From assembly GCA_030039005.1 (NCBI GenBank), contig JASHQT010000573.1:1-18139 (forward strand): a stretch of 18,139 bases of DNA, read 5' to 3'. The notes beneath the pieces were generated by a model, which made no database searches, was not told the origin of the DNA, and saw nothing but the letters and a program-made list of their open reading frames with translations. This stretch comes from Bryobacteraceae bacterium. GTDB taxonomy: Bacteria; Acidobacteriota; Terriglobia; Bryobacterales; Bryobacteraceae. This document shows, piece after piece, positions 14,561-18,139 of the stretch; positions within the stretch are counted from its first letter, which is position 1; every line of letters begins with the position of its first letter. Made by a program: the position numbers and the translations under genes.

Positions 14561-15799
14561 ATGATTATTACCGCGGTCGTATCCCGGCACGCCGAGGAAG
14601 CTGCTTTCTTATGGCTTACCCGTAACCACGCGGTCCATGCCCCTCACTATGATCTCGCCGATCTCGCGAAGCTCGATAGTCGGATTGAAGCCCATATGGA
14701 CGGTCTTCGCGTTGCCGGTGACCCCGCCTGGGAACTGTGCCGCGAAGCCCTAACCCGTCCAGACCCTGGCGAGCTTTTCGCCGCTTCCGTTCTAGCGTTC
14801 GAGAACGGCCGGTCTGACCAAATCGATCAAGTGTTGGCGCTCGGCGCATCTTCGGTTCCGCTATCTCGCGGTGTAGTCTCCGCACTCGGATGGTTGACCT
14901 TCCGCAAAGCCAAGACTGCGATTGACAATCTCCTCGCGAATCCCACTTGGTCGATCAAGGCTATTGGCGTGGCCGCCGCCGCGGTCCACAGATCATGGCC
15001 CGAAATAGTTACGAAAGCACTGGCCAGTAGGGAAGCCTGGGTCCTCGCGCGAGCGTGCCGCGCCGTCGGGGAGCTGGGACTGAACGAACACGGAAACACT
15101 CTGCACGATCTTCTGAAGTCGGACGACCACTGCCGCTTCTGGGCCAGTTGGTCCGCCACGCTCCTAGCGCCGGATCGAGACGCTCGCACTGTCTTGAGTT
15201 CCTACGTCGATTCTGATGGAGAGAAGGCGGTTAAGGCACTCGACATGATTGTTCGGCGAGACGAAATAAATGCTGCGCGAAAACTCATTGAGCAGCTCGC
15301 TGAAAAACCCGATCGAGTCCGCTTGGCATTCATGGCGGTAGCCGCTTTAGGGGATCCGCATTTTGTACCGTGGTTGATTCAGCAGATGTCTCAACCGCCC
15401 CTTGCTCGGCTCGCGGGAGAGGCCTTCACTATGCTGGCTGGCGTGGACCTGGCCCGGGAGCGCCTTGTGTCTCCGAGACCGGAAGGATTTGAATCGGGCC
15501 CCACGGAAGATCCCAACGACGAGAACGTGGAGATGGATCCGGACGAGCGCCTGCCTTGGCCCAATCCAGTTGCCGTTGAAAATTGGTGGCATCAACACCA
15601 GAGCGAATTTACCCCGGGAATCAGATATCTGTTGGGAAAACCTCTCACCTTGGACTGGCTGGAGCAGGTGTTGCGAAAAGGGCGTCAGCGGCAACGGGTC
15701 TCGGCGGCCCTGGAACTTTCCATACTACAGCCGGGACGCGCCCTTTTCAACGTCAAGGCCCCGGGTTTCCGCCAACAACGGTTGCTCGCCCACGATTGA
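14561..15799 (+). CDS. TIGR02270-like HEAT-repeat protein
   Basis: A 412-residue protein resembling the TIGR02270 family, uncharacterised proteins encoded beside T6SS vgrG and DUF4150/DUF2169 genes. The central region (about residues 75-300) is a series of paired helices of HEAT type (for instance LSRGVVSALGWLTFRKA, WVLARACRAVGELGLNEHG and RLAFMAVAALGDPHFVPWLI). An acidic loop at about 320-331 and WWHQHQSEFTPGIRYLLGKP at about 344-363 follow, ending in LTLDWLEQVLRKGRQRQR and a short tail. It has no membrane or signal segment. It begins 21 bases after the immunity gene and ends the effector module. HEAT scaffolds bind proteins, so help in effector handling is possible, but its function is not known. 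Confidence 0.8.
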   Translation: MIITAVVSRHAEEAAFLWLTRNHAVHAPHYDLADLAKLDSRIEAHMDGLRVAGDPAWELCREALTRPDPGELFAASVLAFENGRSDQIDQVLALGASSVPLSRGVVSALGWLTFRKAKTAIDNLLANPTWSIKAIGVAAAAVHRSWPEIVTKALASREAWVLARACRAVGELGLNEHGNTLHDLLKSDDHCRFWASWSATLLAPDRDARTVLSSYVDSDGEKAVKALDMIVRRDEINAARKLIEQLAEKPDRVRLAFMAVAALGDPHFVPWLIQQMSQPPLARLAGEAFTMLAGVDLARERLVSPRPEGFESGPTEDPNDENVEMDPDERLPWPNPVAVENWWHQHQSEFTPGIRYLLGKPLTLDWLEQVLRKGRQRQRVSAALELSILQPGRALFNVKAPGFRQQRLLAHD

Positions 15800-15846
15800 T
15801 GAACTGCACCCGGTTTCCTGAAATCCCGATTTATTCCGCTCACGGC

Positions 15847-15877
15847 TTGGGAGCTTCCCACGCGCTTCTGGTATATT
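15847..15877 (+). promoter_or_regulatory. Candidate promoter with overlapping palindrome before the tssK operon
   Basis: An extended -10 element, TGGTATATT (15869-15877), fits TGnTATAAT with five of six core bases. A TTGGGA (15847-15852) 19 bases upstream is a fair but distant -35. The palindrome TGGGA-GCT-TCCCA (15848-15860) covers the -35 position and could be an operator. Transcription would begin near 15884, a few bases before the ATG at 15889, so the message would be almost leaderless. This is the best promoter candidate in the window and would separate tssK expression from the effector module. Confidence 0.5.
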
Positions 15878-15888
15878 AACCATTACCC

Positions 15889-16659
15889 ATGTCCATTGAT
15901 TTGGAACCTGCGAAACTCCTGAGCCTGCACAGCCTTACCAAGGACGTTTCACAGATTTGCCAGCGCCGCTTGAAGTCGGAAATCGATGCCATGGCTCCGC
16001 TGTTCCGCCCGCGCCGGCTGCTGGGCGATCATATCGATAGCACAAGCAAGGAAGCCGTCCCCGGCGCCGACCGCAACCTGGCGGAACTCCAGGAACTGTA
16101 CGCGCGCGTGGCCGTCAAACCGTTCGATCTGCGGCCGGAGCTGCGCAGTCCCCTCGAATCCGTCAGCACTCAGTTTCAGCTCGATGAATGGGAATACACA
16201 CACGCCACGCAAAGCGATCGGGGCTGGACTTCCATTCGTGTCACGACGCCGCTCACCTGGGTTATTTCTTACGGCACATCGTATTCGCTCGCGACGTTGC
16301 GCGGAGTTGTCTCCGGTGTCGGCCAGCGTGATCCGGAGGCGGTTCGTTCGTTTGTGCTACGTGCCTGCCTGATGTTCGAGTTGTTTGAAAAGATACCCGC
16401 GCTCAAGACCTTGCTGGAAGCTCTGCGCTACAAGACCGAAGTGCGCCGTTCGCCGCAGCTCGGGGAACTGCCGCTGGTCACCATTTCGGCGCCCTTCAAG
16501 ACCTTTCGCCCAAACGACGAGCTGGTTGCCACCGCTGCCGGGCTGGCGGGCGGCGCTTCCTTTACGGAAGTATTGGACGTGGAGAGCGTTCGTCATCTGA
16601 GCGATCCCCTGCGAGAGGACGCCCTGGCGATCTTGAGCCGGCACCGGGTGGAGATCTAG
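15889..16659 (+). CDS. Conserved-looking hypothetical protein paired with tssK
   Basis: A 256-residue soluble protein that I do not recognise. It has no signal peptide, membrane segment or cofactor motif. The N-terminal third is helical and charged (SLTKDVSQICQRRLKSEID, then FRPRRLLGDHID near 39-50). The middle has a likely beta part (DEWEYTHATQSDRGWTSIRV near 99-118), and the later half returns to helices (LRACLMFELFEKIPALKTLL) before a final strand pair. It ends five bases before tssK, and the tssK ribosome site lies inside its last codons, so the two are one operon. This tight pairing suggests a baseplate-associated or TssK-linked role, but that is inference from position only. It could be a lineage-specific T6SS subunit or a very divergent known one. 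Confidence 0.75.
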   Translation: MSIDLEPAKLLSLHSLTKDVSQICQRRLKSEIDAMAPLFRPRRLLGDHIDSTSKEAVPGADRNLAELQELYARVAVKPFDLRPELRSPLESVSTQFQLDEWEYTHATQSDRGWTSIRVTTPLTWVISYGTSYSLATLRGVVSGVGQRDPEAVRSFVLRACLMFELFEKIPALKTLLEALRYKTEVRRSPQLGELPLVTISAPFKTFRPNDELVATAAGLAGGASFTEVLDVESVRHLSDPLREDALAILSRHRVEI

Positions 16660-16664
16660 CGCGC

Positions 16665-18026
16665 ATGAAGCGCCAGCCACGCGTGGTTTGGACCAAGGGC
16701 ATGTTCCTTGCCCCGCAGCATTTCCAGGCCCAGGACCGCTATTTCGAAGACCTGATCCATTCCCGCTTCAGCGCTTCCAACTTCGCCAATTACGGTGTGA
16801 CGGCACTGGAGTTGGACGCCGACGCCGTATCGAATGGCGTCTTCACGGCCACTTCCATCCGCGGCTTCATGCCCGACGGCGAACCCTTCGACATGCCCAA
16901 TTCGGATGAACTGCCCGCCAGCCGGCAGTTCGCGCCACACTGGCCGGCGAGCGAAGAATTCCTGGATGTTTACCTGGCTCTTCCCGAGCGCCGCGCCAAC
17001 GCCCGCAACGTGACGCTGCCGGGGCAGCGCGACGGCGCCCACGCCGTGGACACGCGCTACCTTTCCGAGATTCGCTCCGTGCCGGACGACAACCAGGGCG
17101 GCGATGAAAAGCCCGTCCAAACCGGCAAGAAATGTTTCCGCATTCTGTTCGGCACGGAATTTCGCGACGGCCATTCGACGTTTCGGATCGCGCAGTTGCA
17201 ACGCAGCGCCACCGGCGTTCCCGTGCTGCGGCAAGCGTTCGTGCCGCCGTGCCTCGATCTCGCGTCCAGCGAATATCTGATGGGGCTGTTGCGGCGGCAG
17301 GTGGAGATTCTTCTCACCAAGAGCGCGGCCCTCTCCGGCCCGCGGCGCGAGCGCGGGAAAGCGGCCGCCGGATTCTCGGCCACCGAGACGGACAAGTTCT
17401 GGCTGCTGCACACGGTGAACAGCTATCTGCCGGAGCTGCGCCACATTTTCATGACCCGCCACGGGCACCCCGAAGCGGCCTATGTTGCCATGTTGCGGCT
17501 GGCGGGCGCGCTTTCCACGTTCTCGCTCGAAGGCGATCCGGGCACTTTGCCCGAATACGATCATGACAACCTGGGCGCCTGCTTCACGGCGCTCGACTTG
17601 CGCGTGCGCGATCTGATGGAGATCGTGATTCCATCCAAGTACCGGTCGATTCCCCTCACCGAAGCGGATCGGTTTATCTGGTCGGGTACGATTGACGATG
17701 ACAACCTGTTCAAGAACACCCAGTTCTATCTGGCGGTGAGCGCCAGGATGGGCGTGGGCGACATCATCCAGAAAGCCCCCCAGTTTTTGAAGATGGCGGC
17801 GCCGGACGATCTGGACCGCGTGATCCGCAACGCGCTGGCCGGCGTCGTGCTGCGGCACACGCAGGTTGTGCCGCAAGCAATTCCGATGAAACTCGATAAT
17901 CAGTATTTCCAACTCAACCAGAGCGGCCCGCTCTGGGAACGGATCGTGCTCTCGCGCCGCATCGCCGTGTACGCGCCGGGGGAAATCGTGGAGCCGACGA
18001 TGGAAGTGGTGGTGGTGTGGGAGTAG
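16665..18026 (+). CDS. tssK: TssK, baseplate subunit of the type VI secretion system
   Basis: A 453-residue protein of the usual TssK length (about 445-450). TssK trimers link the T6SS baseplate to the membrane complex in the cytoplasm. The diagnostic N-terminal motif is intact: VVWTKGMFLAPQHFQAQDRY at residues 7-26. Also present are PDGEPFDMP, LPERRANARN-like shoulder sequence, ASSEYLMGLLRRQVEIL at about 201-217, HTVNSYLPELRH near 246, a HGHPEAAYVAMLRLAGALS block near 267-285, and YFQLNQSGPLWERI near 412-425. It has no membrane segment. GGAG (16650-16653) lies 11 bases before the ATG. No other core tss genes follow; the next gene is convergent and begins its stop four bases after this one. 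Confidence 0.95.
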   Translation: MKRQPRVVWTKGMFLAPQHFQAQDRYFEDLIHSRFSASNFANYGVTALELDADAVSNGVFTATSIRGFMPDGEPFDMPNSDELPASRQFAPHWPASEEFLDVYLALPERRANARNVTLPGQRDGAHAVDTRYLSEIRSVPDDNQGGDEKPVQTGKKCFRILFGTEFRDGHSTFRIAQLQRSATGVPVLRQAFVPPCLDLASSEYLMGLLRRQVEILLTKSAALSGPRRERGKAAAGFSATETDKFWLLHTVNSYLPELRHIFMTRHGHPEAAYVAMLRLAGALSTFSLEGDPGTLPEYDHDNLGACFTALDLRVRDLMEIVIPSKYRSIPLTEADRFIWSGTIDDDNLFKNTQFYLAVSARMGVGDIIQKAPQFLKMAAPDDLDRVIRNALAGVVLRHTQVVPQAIPMKLDNQYFQLNQSGPLWERIVLSRRIAVYAPGEIVEPTMEVVVVWE

Positions 18027-18030
18027 GCAG

Positions 18031-18139
18031 CTAGTTCGTCGACACTTGCTCCCAATGTTTGAAAGCGTAACTGAGCGCCTTTAACCACGTTGAATATTCG
18101 GGATCGCTGTCATCGAAGTTGCGAACCGCCAGGACGCCG
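18031..18139 (-). CDS. C-terminal end of an opposing hypothetical gene
   Basis: On the minus strand the frame is open from the window edge to a TAG at 18033-18031, giving 35 residues that begin GVLAVRNFDDSDPEYSTWL and end KHWEQVSTN. The composition is protein-like, with Trp and Tyr spaced as in an amphipathic helix. The stop is four bases from the end of tssK, a typical tight convergent junction. Too little is visible for a family, and no terminator fits between the two genes. A chance open frame of this length is possible. Confidence 0.5.
   Translation of the reverse strand, partial: GVLAVRNFDDSDPEYSTWLKALSYAFKHWEQVSTN

Noticed and set aside
16656..17912. 418-residue minus-strand open frame opposite tssK
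   Set aside because: It is the antisense of a clear TssK; its His/Arg/Gly-rich composition is typical of shadows in GC-rich genes.

Overview
The window reads as a high-GC chromosomal segment from a soil-type bacterium. A member of the Acidobacteria (Solibacter/Bryobacter-like) is my best guess, because it combines an ECF sigma factor, a very large Ser/Thr kinase with TPR and PEGA-like parts, and type VI secretion (T6SS) genes. This is an inference from gene style, not a placement.

Left edge (1-890): a truncated minus-strand hypothetical gene, a small two-helix membrane protein, and the 3' half of a tRNA-Cys(GCA) gene that ends in CCA but has no matching 5' half. The half-tRNA is the classical scar of integration into a tRNA 3' end. 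By its geometry, the DNA to its left would be the inside of an integrated element and the DNA to its right the original flank.

Regulatory block (1031-7083): an ECF sigma factor, translationally coupled by an ATGA overlap to a short protein that joins a zinc-finger anti-sigma-like (ZAS) motif to a STAS (anti-sigma-antagonist) domain. A 1577-residue membrane Ser/Thr kinase follows, with a kinase domain, TPR-like helices, one membrane segment, PEGA-like domains and an unrecognised C-terminal domain. Their position beside T6SS genes suggests that they control secretion.

Secretion and effector block (7154-15799): a VgrG spike with a regular 16-residue repeat in its tail, followed by a DUF6484-type protein, a DUF2169 protein, a ketosynthase-fold protein whose catalytic Cys and one catalytic His appear replaced, a DUF4150 PAAR-like protein carrying a PD-(D/E)XK (VRR-NUC-like) nuclease domain, a DUF3396-type immunity candidate, and a TIGR02270-like HEAT-repeat protein. 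This looks like one effector module: spike, adaptors, nuclease toxin, immunity protein.

Right edge (15889-18139): after a good promoter candidate overlapping a palindrome come an unrecognised 256-residue protein and tssK, a baseplate subunit of the T6SS. The C-terminal end of an opposing, convergent gene closes the window. The contractile sheath, tube, membrane complex and ClpV genes are not here, so the apparatus must be completed elsewhere, outside this window.
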